Source: an uncultured Anaerolineae bacterium (GTDB lineage Bacteria; Chloroflexota; Anaerolineae; Promineifilales; Promineifilaceae). From it: DNA of 64,000 nucleotides. Below are positions 54,420-63,539 of this stretch, piece after piece. The position numbers and the translations under genes were made by a program. The DNA is taken from contig CALEAD010000010.1 of assembly GCA_937943625.1 (NCBI GenBank), forward strand, positions 16,217 through 80,216. The letters are read 5' to 3'. The notes beneath the pieces are model-generated. The model searched no databases. It saw nothing but the letters and a program-made list of their open reading frames with translations, and was not told where the DNA came from. Each line of letters starts with the position of its first letter. The stretch's first letter is position 1.

Positions 54420-55304
54420 ATGACAATTACCGAATTTGCTGTGATTGGCGGCAGTGGTCTGTACCACATGCCAGACTTGCATGATGTGGCCGAAGTGACG
54501 CCAGACACCCCATTTGGGCCTCCTTCAGATGCCATCATTTTGGGTACGCTACACGGCCGTCGCATTGCCTTTCTACCTCGTCATGGGCGCGGGCACATCT
54601 TTAGCCCCAGTGAAATTCCCTACCGTGCCAACATCTATGCCCTAAAGAGCCTGGGCGTGCGCTACATCGTCAGCATCAGCGCCTGCGGTTCCCTGCGCGA
54701 GGATTACGCTCCCGGCCATATTGTTGTGCCCGATCAGCTCTTTGACCACACGCGCAAGCGCGAAAGTAGCTTTTTTGGCGGAGGCGTGGTTGCGCACATC
54801 AGTGCCGCACATCCTTTTTCGCCAGAAATGAACCGCGTCATTGCCCGGGCCACGCGCGCTGTTGGCGGCGTTGTGCACGAAGGGGGAACATTCATCACCA
54901 TAGAGGGGCCACGTTTTAGCACGAAAGGGGAATCACATACCTACCGGCAGTGGGGGATGAGCTTGATTGGCATGACAACCAGCCCGGAGGCTTACCTGGC
55001 GCTGGAAGCGGAAATTGCCTATGGCGTGATGGCGCACGTCACCGATTATGATGTGTGGCATGAAAGTGAAGAATCGGTTACGGTGGAGGCGGTCATTCGC
55101 GTCTTGCAGCAGAACACGGCTTTGGCGCAGCGCGCCATCAACCAGATGGTGGCAACAATGGCAGAATGGACGGGTGAATTTGCTGCGCATTCGGCCCTGC
55201 GCCAGGCTATCATTACTGACCCGGCGCGTATTCCCGCCACCGCGCGGCAAAAGTTGGCACTGTTGATAGAGAAGTATTTGCCGCCATCCGGTCAACAGGA
55301 TTAG
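54420..55304 (+). CDS. mtnP: S-methyl-5'-thioadenosine phosphorylase
   Basis: Phosphorolysis of methylthioadenosine to adenine and methylthioribose-1-phosphate in methionine salvage. The start ATG at 54420 follows GGGAG by seven bases; 294 residues. Family signatures: AVIGGSGLYHMPDL, LPRHGRGHIFSPSEIPYRAN, SISACGSLREDYAPG, FDHTRKRESSFF, TFITIEGPRFSTKGES, and the purine-site segment GMTTSPEAYLALEAEI, then VTDYDVWHE. SPE replaces the commoner NMPE in the catalytic segment but the Glu is kept. The SEDS-type gene starts three bases after its stop. Confidence 0.93.
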   Translation: MTITEFAVIGGSGLYHMPDLHDVAEVTPDTPFGPPSDAIILGTLHGRRIAFLPRHGRGHIFSPSEIPYRANIYALKSLGVRYIVSISACGSLREDYAPGHIVVPDQLFDHTRKRESSFFGGGVVAHISAAHPFSPEMNRVIARATRAVGGVVHEGGTFITIEGPRFSTKGESHTYRQWGMSLIGMTTSPEAYLALEAEIAYGVMAHVTDYDVWHESEESVTVEAVIRVLQQNTALAQRAINQMVATMAEWTGEFAAHSALRQAIITDPARIPATARQKLALLIEKYLPPSGQQD

Positions 55305-55307
55305 CGA

Positions 55308-57962
55308 TTGGGGATTGGTACTACCATTTTTGCAGGAATTGTTGAGGAAAACGGCCGTCGCGAGCGACTTTTGCTGCTGCTGGCAGCAATGTTTGTCTGG
55401 GTAAATGCTCTGGCGCTCAGCCTAGTGCGCACGGGCGGCCTGGCCTGGGCGCATCTGTGGGGGGCGGCCGTGTGGCTGCTGCTCATGGGCGGTGCGCACC
55501 TGCTGCTGGAGCGGCTACGCCCACAGCGCGACCCGGTGCTGCTGCCGCTGGTGGGGCTGCTCATGGGCTGGGGGATTCTGCTAATTGATCGCCTGGCTGC
55601 CAATTTTCTGGCGCGGCAGGTGCTGTGGGTGGCCGTGGGCACGGCCGTTTGTCTCCTCGTTACCCTGTTGCCGCGCAATCTCCGCTGGCTGCGCCGCTAT
55701 CGCTACACCTGGCTTATCAGCGGGCTGGCGCTATTAGCGGCCACGCTGATTTTCGGTGTGAACCCCACCGGTTTTGGCGCGGCCCTATGGCTACCTTTAC
55801 CTGGTCGCCTTTTCTTCTTCCAGCCCTCAGAGCTGTTAAAGCTGCTGCTGCTGGTCTTTCTGGCCAGCTACTTTGACGAGCGTGAGACCTTGTTGCGCCT
55901 GAGCCACCGCGCCGGGCCGTTGGCCCCCCTGCCCTACCTGGCTCCTTTACTGCTGATGTGGGGCTTTTGCATGGTGCTGCTGGTCTGGCAACAAGACCTG
56001 GGTGCGGCCGCGCTTTTTTTCATTTTGTTTCTGGCGTTACTCTACCTGGCTACGGGCAACAAGTGGTACGTGCTGGGAGGATTGGCGCTGCTGTTGTTGG
56101 CCGGGTTTATTGCCTATCACCTGTTTGCGGTGGTGGCGCTGCGCGTAGATGCGTGGTGGAACCCCTGGCCAGAGGCAGACAACCGCGCCTTTCAGATTGT
56201 GCAGTCGCTCTATGCCGTGGCTGCGGGGGGGGTATTGGGGCAGGGAATTGGCCAGGGCTTTCCCAATTATATTCCCGTTGTGCACTCTGATTTTGCTTTT
56301 GCTGCCATTGCCGAGGAGTGGGGCCTGGTAGGCAGCGTGGGGGTCGTGGCGCTCTTTGCCGTGCTGGCGCATCGGGGAATGCGAATTGCAATGATGGGCA
56401 AACGGCCGTTTCAGGTGTATCTGGCCGCCGGGATTGCCATTCTCTTTAGCTTCCAGGCGTTACTGATCATGGGTGGGGTCACCAGGCTGCTGCCGCTTAC
56501 CGGCATCACGCTCCCTTTTGTCAGCTATGGAGGCAGTTCCCTGCTAGTCAGCAGCATCATGATTGGTCTGTTGCTTTACCTTTCTACCAATGAGGTGAGC
56601 ACCTACTCCTCGCTTACTCCCCACCTGCAACGCCTCATGGTGTTGCTGCTGGGTGGATTTGCCCTGGTCGCCCTGGGGCTTTTCTTTTGGGGCACGCTAC
56701 GCGCAGAGGCGCTGCTGGCGCGCAGCGACAACCCGCGCCTGGTCGAGGCAGAACTGCGCATCCAGCGGGGCCGCATTGTAGACCGGCACGGCATTACCCT
56801 GGCGGAAAATGGGGGCACGCCGGCGCGGCAGCAGCGACAATACCCGTTTACGGCCGTTGGCCCGGCAGTGGGGTATTACAGCTTCCGCCACGGCACAGCC
56901 GGCGTAGAGGAGAGCTATAACGCCATTTTGCGCGGTGATGGCGCTCCTTTTTGGCTGGAGACGTGGCGCAAATGGCTGCACGAACCACAGCGTGGTCAGG
57001 ATATTCAACTGACACTAGACGCGGCATGGCAGCAAGAGGCAGATAGCTTGCTGGCCGCACACGCTGGCGCGCTGCTGCTGCTGGAACTGACCGAGGGAGG
57101 CAGCTTTGCGCAGGTGCGCGCCCTGGTCAGCCATCCTGGGTATGACCCAAACCGACTGGATGAGCAGTTTAGGGCGCTGGTGGCGGATGATGCGGCGCCA
57201 CTGTTGAACCGGGTGACGCAAGGGCAGTATCAACCAGGGCTGGCGCTGCAGCCATTTTTGCTGGCAGCCGCGCTCGATGGGGGCTTTTTGCGCCTGGATG
57301 AGGGTGTAACAAACATTAACCGGCCGGTGGCGCTGAATGGGACGCTGTTTCGCTGTGTCACACGGCCGTCATCTGACACTGCTACCTGGATGGATGTGCT
57401 CACCCACCGCTGCCCCGGCCCGATGCAAGAGCTAGGGCTGCTGCTGGGTGAAACTGAGCTAGAGCGCATGTTTGCGGCCTGGGGGTTCACGCAGCAACCA
57501 CAGCTCCCCCTGAACACCACCACAGCGCCGCAAGACCCGGCGCAAGACGTGGCATTGGCGGCCATTGGCCAGGATGTATTAACGCCGACGCCATTACAGA
57601 TAGGGCTGGCGCTGGCAGCATTGGCAAACAACGGCCGTTTTCCGGCGCTGCAATTGGTAACGGCCGTGCGGCACAACAACGCCTGGGTAGCAGAAACTGT
57701 GCCCCCAGATTATTCTGCGGCCGTTTCTGCCGGCGCGGCGCGCAGCGTGCGCCTGGCCCTATCGGTAAGCAATGACGTGGCAGAACACAGCGCCCTGGCT
57801 CTATCGGGCCCAGGCAAAAGCAGCAATGGCTGGTATCTGGCACTGGCACCGGCCGCGGCGCCGCGCTACGTGTTGGTAGTTGTGGTAGAAGATGTAGAGC
57901 GTGCCGAGGTCGCGGTGGCCATCGGCCGTGAGCTGTGGCAAAAGTTAGAGATGGGAGAGTAG
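55308..57962 (+). CDS. SEDS (FtsW/RodA) protein fused to a degenerate penicillin-binding domain
   Basis: An 884-residue protein, probably starting at TTG 55308, since AGGAT precedes it. Residues 1-430 are a ten-helix SEDS glycosyltransferase with WQQDLGAAALF, QSLYAVAAGGVLGQGIG, SDFAFAAIAEEWGLVG and GITLPFVSYGGSSLL. Residues 450-884 follow the class B PBP plan (RIQRGRIVDRHGITLAENGG, GTAGVEESYNAILRG), but the active-site SxxK is PGLALQPF where PGSxxKPF is normal, the SxN region is CPGP and the KTG motif is KSS. The transpeptidase is therefore predicted dead, leaving a fused regulatory partner for the polymerase. SEDS-PBP fusions exist in some bacteria; loss of the catalytic serine is the odd point. 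Confidence 0.9.
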   Translation: MGIGTTIFAGIVEENGRRERLLLLLAAMFVWVNALALSLVRTGGLAWAHLWGAAVWLLLMGGAHLLLERLRPQRDPVLLPLVGLLMGWGILLIDRLAANFLARQVLWVAVGTAVCLLVTLLPRNLRWLRRYRYTWLISGLALLAATLIFGVNPTGFGAALWLPLPGRLFFFQPSELLKLLLLVFLASYFDERETLLRLSHRAGPLAPLPYLAPLLLMWGFCMVLLVWQQDLGAAALFFILFLALLYLATGNKWYVLGGLALLLLAGFIAYHLFAVVALRVDAWWNPWPEADNRAFQIVQSLYAVAAGGVLGQGIGQGFPNYIPVVHSDFAFAAIAEEWGLVGSVGVVALFAVLAHRGMRIAMMGKRPFQVYLAAGIAILFSFQALLIMGGVTRLLPLTGITLPFVSYGGSSLLVSSIMIGLLLYLSTNEVSTYSSLTPHLQRLMVLLLGGFALVALGLFFWGTLRAEALLARSDNPRLVEAELRIQRGRIVDRHGITLAENGGTPARQQRQYPFTAVGPAVGYYSFRHGTAGVEESYNAILRGDGAPFWLETWRKWLHEPQRGQDIQLTLDAAWQQEADSLLAAHAGALLLLELTEGGSFAQVRALVSHPGYDPNRLDEQFRALVADDAAPLLNRVTQGQYQPGLALQPFLLAAALDGGFLRLDEGVTNINRPVALNGTLFRCVTRPSSDTATWMDVLTHRCPGPMQELGLLLGETELERMFAAWGFTQQPQLPLNTTTAPQDPAQDVALAAIGQDVLTPTPLQIGLALAALANNGRFPALQLVTAVRHNNAWVAETVPPDYSAAVSAGAARSVRLALSVSNDVAEHSALALSGPGKSSNGWYLALAPAAAPRYVLVVVVEDVERAEVAVAIGRELWQKLEMGE

Positions 57963-58011
57963 AGATTGGCAATTGGTGTTTGCACATGCTCTACCCTCCA
58001 TGCTTCGATCG

Positions 58012-59889
58012 TTACTTCCCCGTTTGCGCCGCCAGCATCATCAGTTCCTGGATGCGCGGCAGCATGTGCGCTGGATTGGGGTGCAGCCCTTCTTGCAACA
58101 GGGCGCTGTCATAAAGCTGCTCAATAGACATGTTGATGACGGGCGAATCGGGATGCTCTTCCACCAGCCTGGCCAGGCTTTCAATCAGCGGGTGCTGCCG
58201 GTTGATCTCCAAAATTTTCTTCGGCACTTCGTAGTTTTGATCCAGGTAACGATAGAGACGCTGCATTTCGCGGTTTTGCGCGTCTTTGGGTGAAACCAGG
58301 CGCACGGGGCTGTCTTTCAGCACCTTCGATTGGCGCACCTCGATCACGCGGTCGCCCAACGTCGTGACGCAACGCCCTACAAACAGGTTAAATGCTTTTT
58401 CGGAGAGGGTAGAAGTGGAAACGGCCGTTTCCCCATCATCGCCCAACTCCGGCAGCTCTAGCCCGGCATCATCAATGTTCTGGAACGGCTTCTCCTTGTA
58501 CGTGCCCATCAGCGGCGCAATCAGCGCATCCAGCGGATCAACCCAATACAACACCTCCAGGCCGCGCGCCTTAAACGGGTCCAGATGCGGACTGTTGGCA
58601 ATTGATTTGGCATCATCGCCAATCACGTAATAAATTGCCGTCTGCCCTTCCTTCATGCGCGCCACGTATTCATCCAGCGAAACCCATCCCTCGGCAGCCG
58701 AGGTGTAGTAACGCAAGAAGGGCATCACATCTTCTTTCGCCACCGGGTCGGTGGCAATGCCTTCCTTGAAGGCACGGCCGAATTCCTGCCAGAAAGTGGC
58801 ATATTTTTCCCGGTTCTCCTCCGCCAGTTTTTCCAACTCACGGAAGATGCGCTTCTGAATGGTTTTGCCCAGTTGGCGCATGATGCGGTTATTTTGCACC
58901 GTCTCGCGGCTGACGTTGAGGGGCAAATCTTCGCTATCCACCACGCCATCTATGTAACCCAACCATGGGGGCAACAGGTCAGTGCAGTATTCCTGGATAA
59001 GGACATTGTGCGAGTAAAGCATGAGGCCGGGCTCTTTGCGCGCCGCCAAAATGCCTGGCTCCCGCTTAGCAGGGATGAAAAGCAGCGCGCGCAGGTTCAC
59101 CGGCACGTCTGAGGAAAAGTGGATGGTCAGCAACGGCTCCTCAAACTCCATCGTCATCTGGCGGTAGAAGTTTTTATACTCATCGACCGTTACTTCTGCC
59201 GGGGATTTGCGCCACAGCGACTGCTGTTGGTTAGCCTGCTCTTCACCCACATAAATCGGGAAGCGCACAAAATCGGAATGCTTCTTCACAATCTGGCGCA
59301 GCTTCCAGGCATTGGCAAACTCCTCGGCATCCTTCTTCAGCGTGATGTGGATTTCCGTTCCTCGGTCGCTCTTTTCTGCGGTTTCGATGCGAAAGCTATC
59401 GCTGCCGTCGCACACCCAGGCGGCTGGCGCGGCCTCTGGCTGATAGCTGCGCGAAATGACGCGCACCTCATCCGCCGCCATAAAGACGGAATAGAAGCCC
59501 ACGCCAAACTGCCCGATCAGGTCATTGGGGTCTACTTTACCTTCGCCGACGCGGGCGAGAAATTCGCGCGCGCCAGATTGAGCGATGGTTCCCAGGTTAT
59601 ATCTCAGCTCTTCGGCCGTCATGCCGATGCCACTATCCCTAATCACAATGCGTTTAGGCTGGCCCTCTGCCACATCGGGCACGTCTATATGAATGGCCAA
59701 TTCTGCGTCTACGTCTAGCACCTCGCGGTTGGTCAACATTTCAAAGTGCATGCGCGTCAGGGCGTCGGAAGCGTTGGAGATGAGTTCACGCAGGAAGATG
59801 TCGCGGTCTTTGTAGAGGGAGTGGACAAGAATATGCAGCAGTTGCCTGATCTCAGCTTTGAAAGTGTAAGCCTGTGCTTGTTCGCTCAT
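58012..59889 (-). CDS. htpG: Molecular chaperone HtpG (Hsp90)
   Basis: ATP-dependent cytoplasmic Hsp90. The 625 residues match the family throughout: FKAEIRQLLHILVHSLYKDR at the N-terminus, ATP-lid motifs RELISNASDAL, IRDSGIGMT and GQFGVGFYSVFM, the middle-domain IQEYCTDLLPPWLGYIDGVVDSEDLPLN-type region with NVSRE, and the C-terminal dimerisation domain (HPDSPVINMSIEQLYDSALL). AGGAAAAACC ahead of the ATG is the ribosome site. It carries one ACGGCCGT at 58424. The gene is single with long spacers both sides. Confidence 0.97.
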   Translation of the reverse strand: MSEQAQAYTFKAEIRQLLHILVHSLYKDRDIFLRELISNASDALTRMHFEMLTNREVLDVDAELAIHIDVPDVAEGQPKRIVIRDSGIGMTAEELRYNLGTIAQSGAREFLARVGEGKVDPNDLIGQFGVGFYSVFMAADEVRVISRSYQPEAAPAAWVCDGSDSFRIETAEKSDRGTEIHITLKKDAEEFANAWKLRQIVKKHSDFVRFPIYVGEEQANQQQSLWRKSPAEVTVDEYKNFYRQMTMEFEEPLLTIHFSSDVPVNLRALLFIPAKREPGILAARKEPGLMLYSHNVLIQEYCTDLLPPWLGYIDGVVDSEDLPLNVSRETVQNNRIMRQLGKTIQKRIFRELEKLAEENREKYATFWQEFGRAFKEGIATDPVAKEDVMPFLRYYTSAAEGWVSLDEYVARMKEGQTAIYYVIGDDAKSIANSPHLDPFKARGLEVLYWVDPLDALIAPLMGTYKEKPFQNIDDAGLELPELGDDGETAVSTSTLSEKAFNLFVGRCVTTLGDRVIEVRQSKVLKDSPVRLVSPKDAQNREMQRLYRYLDQNYEVPKKILEINRQHPLIESLARLVEEHPDSPVINMSIEQLYDSALLQEGLHPNPAHMLPRIQELMMLAAQTGK

Positions 59890-60256
59890 GGTTTTTCCTC
59901 ACGTTGGTGCAATTTTAGGCATTATTCGGGCGCTATTTTAGCCAGAGGAAGTAAGAAGAACGTTAACAAGATAGGTTGGTGCCCATTCTGTTGTTGGTTG
60001 GCTTGACGGTTTGATGGTTGGTTAGCGCAAAACGACCTAGTTCGCGCTTTTTGGAAACGGCGCTTTACAATTTCTTAGCCGCAAACGACCAACCGCAGAC
60101 CTGCAGACTGGAAACAAATCTCAATCTGCTGTTCGCGCCGCTGTTCGCGGGCGGCAATCAAATGAACCATACCCTAAAAACTAACTATCAAACCAACCAA
60201 CCATCAATCTAGCTGAAGCGCCTTGCCCGTCACAAAGTGCGCAAGCAGCAGAACCA
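59890..60256. other. Spacer with a decayed MITE-like element
   Basis: A 367-base spacer. TTTGGAAACGGCGCTTTACAATTTCTTAGCCGC (from 60049) resembles the inner part of the MITE family, and TGAACCATACCC at 60163-60174 resembles its right end; the left end is missing. Outside are an inverted pair, GGTTTGATGGTTGGTTAG (60007-60024) and CTAACTATCAAACCAACC (60180-60197). The small ORF at 60018 is not convincing. Confidence 0.45.
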
Positions 60257-61609
60257 TCATAAGTAGGTCAGGTCCACTGGTTGCAAGTCTGGGTTGGGGG
60301 CGGCGCCGCGACCAACTTTTGCCATCTCCAGCCATCGCCCGTCCACTTTAATGCGCACGACGTCGGCGGTGAAGTCGGTGTTGGTCTCTTTGTCGTTGAG
60401 CAGCAGCGCGGAACCAACGCCGTAGATGTCGGCTGGCACCTTGAGCTTCTCGAAACGACTGATTTTTTCGGGGTTGAAGCCGCCCGTGGCAATGATGCGC
60501 ACGTTGCGGCAGTAGACTTGTGCCATTTCTTGCCGCGCGGGTGAAAGCGACCACTGCTGCCAGGCGCTATCTAGCGCCTGACGCACGTTGAAGACCAGGC
60601 GCGGAGTAACGCCGAGGTCAAGGGCGGGATCGCCTAGCGGAGGCACGCATTCATCGCGCATGTTGCCGCTGGTATCGAGGCGCACGCCAAAGAGGATGTA
60701 ACGCTGCGCTTCGGCTGTTTCGCCTTGCTCCATGAGCGTGGCATACTGGTCGAACATCGCTTTCAGGGTGCGCAGGCTATCGGTAATGGAGTCGTTGTTG
60801 AAGTCTACCAGAGCAATGCGGGGCACATCTGGGGGGATGTAGCGGGCGAAGGCCATCATGGCAGCGGCGGTGTCACCGAGGAAGCAGGCAATGGCGGCAT
60901 GGGCAATGGTTCCGCCGCCACCCCCGCCCCACCAGTCGCCCTGGGCATCGGTAGAGATAAACGGCCGTAACTGGCCCGCGTAATCCTCATTAAAGCGCGC
61001 CACGGCAATTTCGTAAGCGTAGCCATCGGCAGCCTGCACTTCGTGCAGGTCGAAACGCGCCGGAAAGAAGAGCACCGGCTTGCCCCTGGCGGCGCGCAAC
61101 ACGTTGTAAACATTGGTGGCAATGCGGCTGCCCCGGCTGAGGATGCCAAGCATGGGGGTCTCTAGCAGGGCAAAGTCTCGGTAACGTCCCTGAACTTTAA
61201 TAACGGGTTGCACGCGCAGCGGGTCGCCATCATAATGCACGGTGGCGCCATCGTGTACGGCCGTTACCGTCAGTCTGTCCCACGTTTCCACCCATGCGCC
61301 ATCCTCATCAAAGTAGCCAGTGCAGTGGCGCAGCATCGAAAGCGCCTTATCTACACCAACAACCACCGTTTTACCGGCGCGGCGTGTAAAAAACTGCATC
61401 TCCACTTCCAGGTCACCCACATTCAGGCCACGCGGGTCACGGCCAATGTCGCGCGCATATTCCCCCTGGTAACCAGCGTTTTGGCGCACACCATCTAACA
61501 TAATGAGAATGTTGGCAAAATACTTATCCGAATACCAGCCGCGCCGCATGCGCTCTATGTCTAGCTTAAACACTTTATTGGTTAGTCGTTGGCCGTTGAA
61601 AATACTCAT
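60257..61609 (-). CDS. Nicotinate phosphoribosyltransferase family protein
   Basis: Predicted to make nicotinate mononucleotide from nicotinate and PRPP for NAD salvage. The 450 residues are collinear with the NAPRTase family: RGWYSDKYFANILIML near the N-terminus, a conserved LLETPMLGILSRGSRIATN, ARFDLHEVQAADGYAYEIA, phosphate-binding RIALVDFNNDSITDSLRT, GVRLDTSGNMRDE, and IIATGGFNPEKI with GVGSALL. The family also contains nicotinamide-specific and uncharacterised relatives; the AADGY and WGGGGGG segments differ from PncB, so exact substrate is not certain. Sixty bases downstream of the GTPase gene on the same strand. Confidence 0.85.
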   Translation of the reverse strand: MSIFNGQRLTNKVFKLDIERMRRGWYSDKYFANILIMLDGVRQNAGYQGEYARDIGRDPRGLNVGDLEVEMQFFTRRAGKTVVVGVDKALSMLRHCTGYFDEDGAWVETWDRLTVTAVHDGATVHYDGDPLRVQPVIKVQGRYRDFALLETPMLGILSRGSRIATNVYNVLRAARGKPVLFFPARFDLHEVQAADGYAYEIAVARFNEDYAGQLRPFISTDAQGDWWGGGGGGTIAHAAIACFLGDTAAAMMAFARYIPPDVPRIALVDFNNDSITDSLRTLKAMFDQYATLMEQGETAEAQRYILFGVRLDTSGNMRDECVPPLGDPALDLGVTPRLVFNVRQALDSAWQQWSLSPARQEMAQVYCRNVRIIATGGFNPEKISRFEKLKVPADIYGVGSALLLNDKETNTDFTADVVRIKVDGRWLEMAKVGRGAAPNPDLQPVDLTYL

Positions 61610-61669
61610 GGACTACCTTATATACGTGAAATGGGCATGGCCTAATCTGGCCAAACACTTCTTTACAAT

Positions 61670-63001
61670 CTATTTGCCAAACTTTTGCCGCAACAAATCC
61701 ACCAAATTCGGCCGGCCAATCTCTTGCAGCTCGTAGCGTACACGCTGGCTGGGTAGGCGCATGTGAATCAGGCGCGCCAGGTCAATAGGTGTGGCCACAA
61801 TCACCACGTCCGCCGGAGTCTGGTTGATCGTTTCCTCCAGGTCACCGATTTGCGCCTTGCCATAGCCCATGGCGGGCAGCACATTACCGGTCGTGGGGTA
61901 CTTTTCATAGGTGGCGGCTATGGTGCGCGTAGCATAGGGGCGCGGGTCAATAATTTCCGCGGCGTCAAAGTAGTTGGCAGCCACCACGCCCGCGCCATAC
62001 GCCATTTCGCCGTGTGTTAGCGTGGGACCATCCTCCACCACCAGCACGCGCTTACCGCGAATGGCCGCCGGGTCGTCTACAAAAATAGGCGAGGCCGCCT
62101 TGACAATGACCGCCCTGGGGTTGACCTGGCGAATGTTTTGCTGCACAGTGACCACGTTTTGGTGATCGGCCGTGTCTACTTTATTGATCACCACCACGTC
62201 AGCCATGCGCAAATTCGTTTCACCGGGGTGGTAACGCAACTCGTGGCCAGGCCTGTGCGGGTCTGTCACCACAATGTGCAGGTCAGACTGGTAAAAGGGC
62301 ACGTCGTTGTTACCGCCATCCCAAATAATGATGTCCGCCTCAGCCTCAGCCTGGCGCAAAATTGCCTCATAATCTATGCCCGCGTAGATGACCGCACCCC
62401 GCTCCACGTAGGGTTCATACTCTTCGCGCTCTTCTATGGTGCAGTTGTGACGGTCCATATCCTCATAGCTGGCGAAACGCTGTACCGCCTGCGCTGCCAG
62501 GTCGCCATAGGGCATGGGATGGCGAATGGCCACCACACGCTGGTAGCCTAATTCATCCTGCAAAATAGAGAGGATGCGGCGCGAGGTCTGGCTTTTGCCG
62601 CAGCCGGTGCGCACGGCCCCCACAGAAACCAGCGGCTTGCTTGATTTTATAGCGGTCTGGCTGGCGCTGAGGAAGCGGAAGCTGGCGCCAGCAGCCAGTA
62701 CGCGGGAGGCCTGGTGCATGACAAATTCATGCGAAATATCGGAATAGGAAAAGACTACTTCATCAGCAGCGTGGATTTTGATCAGAGACTCTAGCTCTTC
62801 TTCGGGATGGATGGGAATGCCTGCGGGATAAAGCTCTCCGGCCAGTGCAGGGGGATAGATGCGACCTTCGATGTTGGGGATTTGTGTGGCGGTGAAGGCG
62901 ACGACGCGGTATTGTGGGTTATGGCGGTAGTAGGTGTTAAAGTTGTGAAAGTCGCGCCCGGCAGCGCCCATAATAATTACTTTGGTTGGCTGTGCAGTCA
63001 T
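61670..63001 (-). CDS. P-loop GTPase / cyclic 2,3-diphosphoglycerate synthetase-like protein
   Basis: The 443 residues start with a Rossmann-like segment (KVIIMGAAGRDFHNFNTYY) and have a P-loop-like GAVRTGCGKSQTSRRILSIL near residue 150, WDGGNNDVPFY, HPGETNLRMADVVVINKVD (NKxD guanine motif) and VLVVEDGPTLTHGEMAYGAG. These are signatures of the family annotated as cyclic 2,3-diphosphoglycerate synthetase; in non-thermophilic bacteria its real substrate is unknown. AGGAG eight bases ahead of the ATG. Probably cotranscribed with the phosphoribosyltransferase, 60 bases downstream. Confidence 0.82.
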   Translation of the reverse strand: MTAQPTKVIIMGAAGRDFHNFNTYYRHNPQYRVVAFTATQIPNIEGRIYPPALAGELYPAGIPIHPEEELESLIKIHAADEVVFSYSDISHEFVMHQASRVLAAGASFRFLSASQTAIKSSKPLVSVGAVRTGCGKSQTSRRILSILQDELGYQRVVAIRHPMPYGDLAAQAVQRFASYEDMDRHNCTIEEREEYEPYVERGAVIYAGIDYEAILRQAEAEADIIIWDGGNNDVPFYQSDLHIVVTDPHRPGHELRYHPGETNLRMADVVVINKVDTADHQNVVTVQQNIRQVNPRAVIVKAASPIFVDDPAAIRGKRVLVVEDGPTLTHGEMAYGAGVVAANYFDAAEIIDPRPYATRTIAATYEKYPTTGNVLPAMGYGKAQIGDLEETINQTPADVVIVATPIDLARLIHMRLPSQRVRYELQEIGRPNLVDLLRQKFGK

Positions 63002-63247
63002 AAGTATTCTCCTGAATGGTGGGTAAATAGTGCTAAACGGCCGTTGCGCAGCCGTTTACCTACCCATGATAGCAGAATCTTCCCAAGCTGTCAGGTTGGT
63101 AATGCTGGTGCAGCAATTCTAAATGTAGAACTTGCAACCAGAAGTAGATCGCGCTATACCATCACCAAAATCCGAAAAAGGGGTAATGTGATGGGGAAAA
63201 GGGCACGGTAGTGGTTAAATTATAACTGATGACTGTAAAATCATGCC

Positions 63248-63539
63248 ATGATTAGCAAAACAATAACTCACGAATGCACTCGTTGTTACTCGTTGTTACA
63301 GTCTGAACATTGTTAAGAACGGTCAAACGAAAAAGGGTAAACAAAAATTTCATTGCAAGGATTGTGGCGCTTACGGTACCCTTGACCCGGAGATAAAATA
63401 CACCCCTGAACGCAAAGAAGAAATTATGCGCGCTTATCATGAACGGTCAAGCCTGCGTGGCCTACAGCGTACTTTTGGGGTTGCTCGGCAAACCGTAGCC
63501 ATCTGGCTTAAAAAAAAGCCGCCGTCTTGCCACCCCTGA
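63248..63539 (+). pseudogene. insA: IS1 insA, interrupted by a 10-bp tandem duplication
   Basis: ATG 63248 reads MISKTITHECTRCYS and soon stops. ACTCGTTGTT occurs twice in tandem (63278-63297); removing one copy gives ECTRCYSLNIVKNGQTKKGK, the zinc-finger N-terminus of IS1 InsA, which then continues KFHCKDCGAYGT and the helix-turn-helix (RSSLRGLQRTFGVARQTVAI) to the stop at 63537. Near the end, A AAA AAG at 63512-63518 is a classic slippery heptamer for the -1 frameshift that makes the InsAB' transposase. Confidence 0.88.

Larger units (their letters stand above)
409..63044. repeat. Dispersed palindrome ACGGCCGT (about 95 copies across window)
   Basis: A hand count finds about 95 exact ACGGCCGT octamers between these coordinates, roughly one per 670 bases. 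At this base composition one or two would be expected. Many sit in a longer palindrome, GGMAACGGCCGTTKCC. Copies occur inside genes of either strand and in spacers. In coding regions they are read in all three frames, giving Asn-Gly-Arg, Thr-Ala-Val or Arg-Pro-Phe/Leu. ftsH, prs, the tRNA and the IS1 element have none. The pattern resembles the cyanobacterial HIP1 palindrome; its function here is unknown. Confidence 0.9.
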
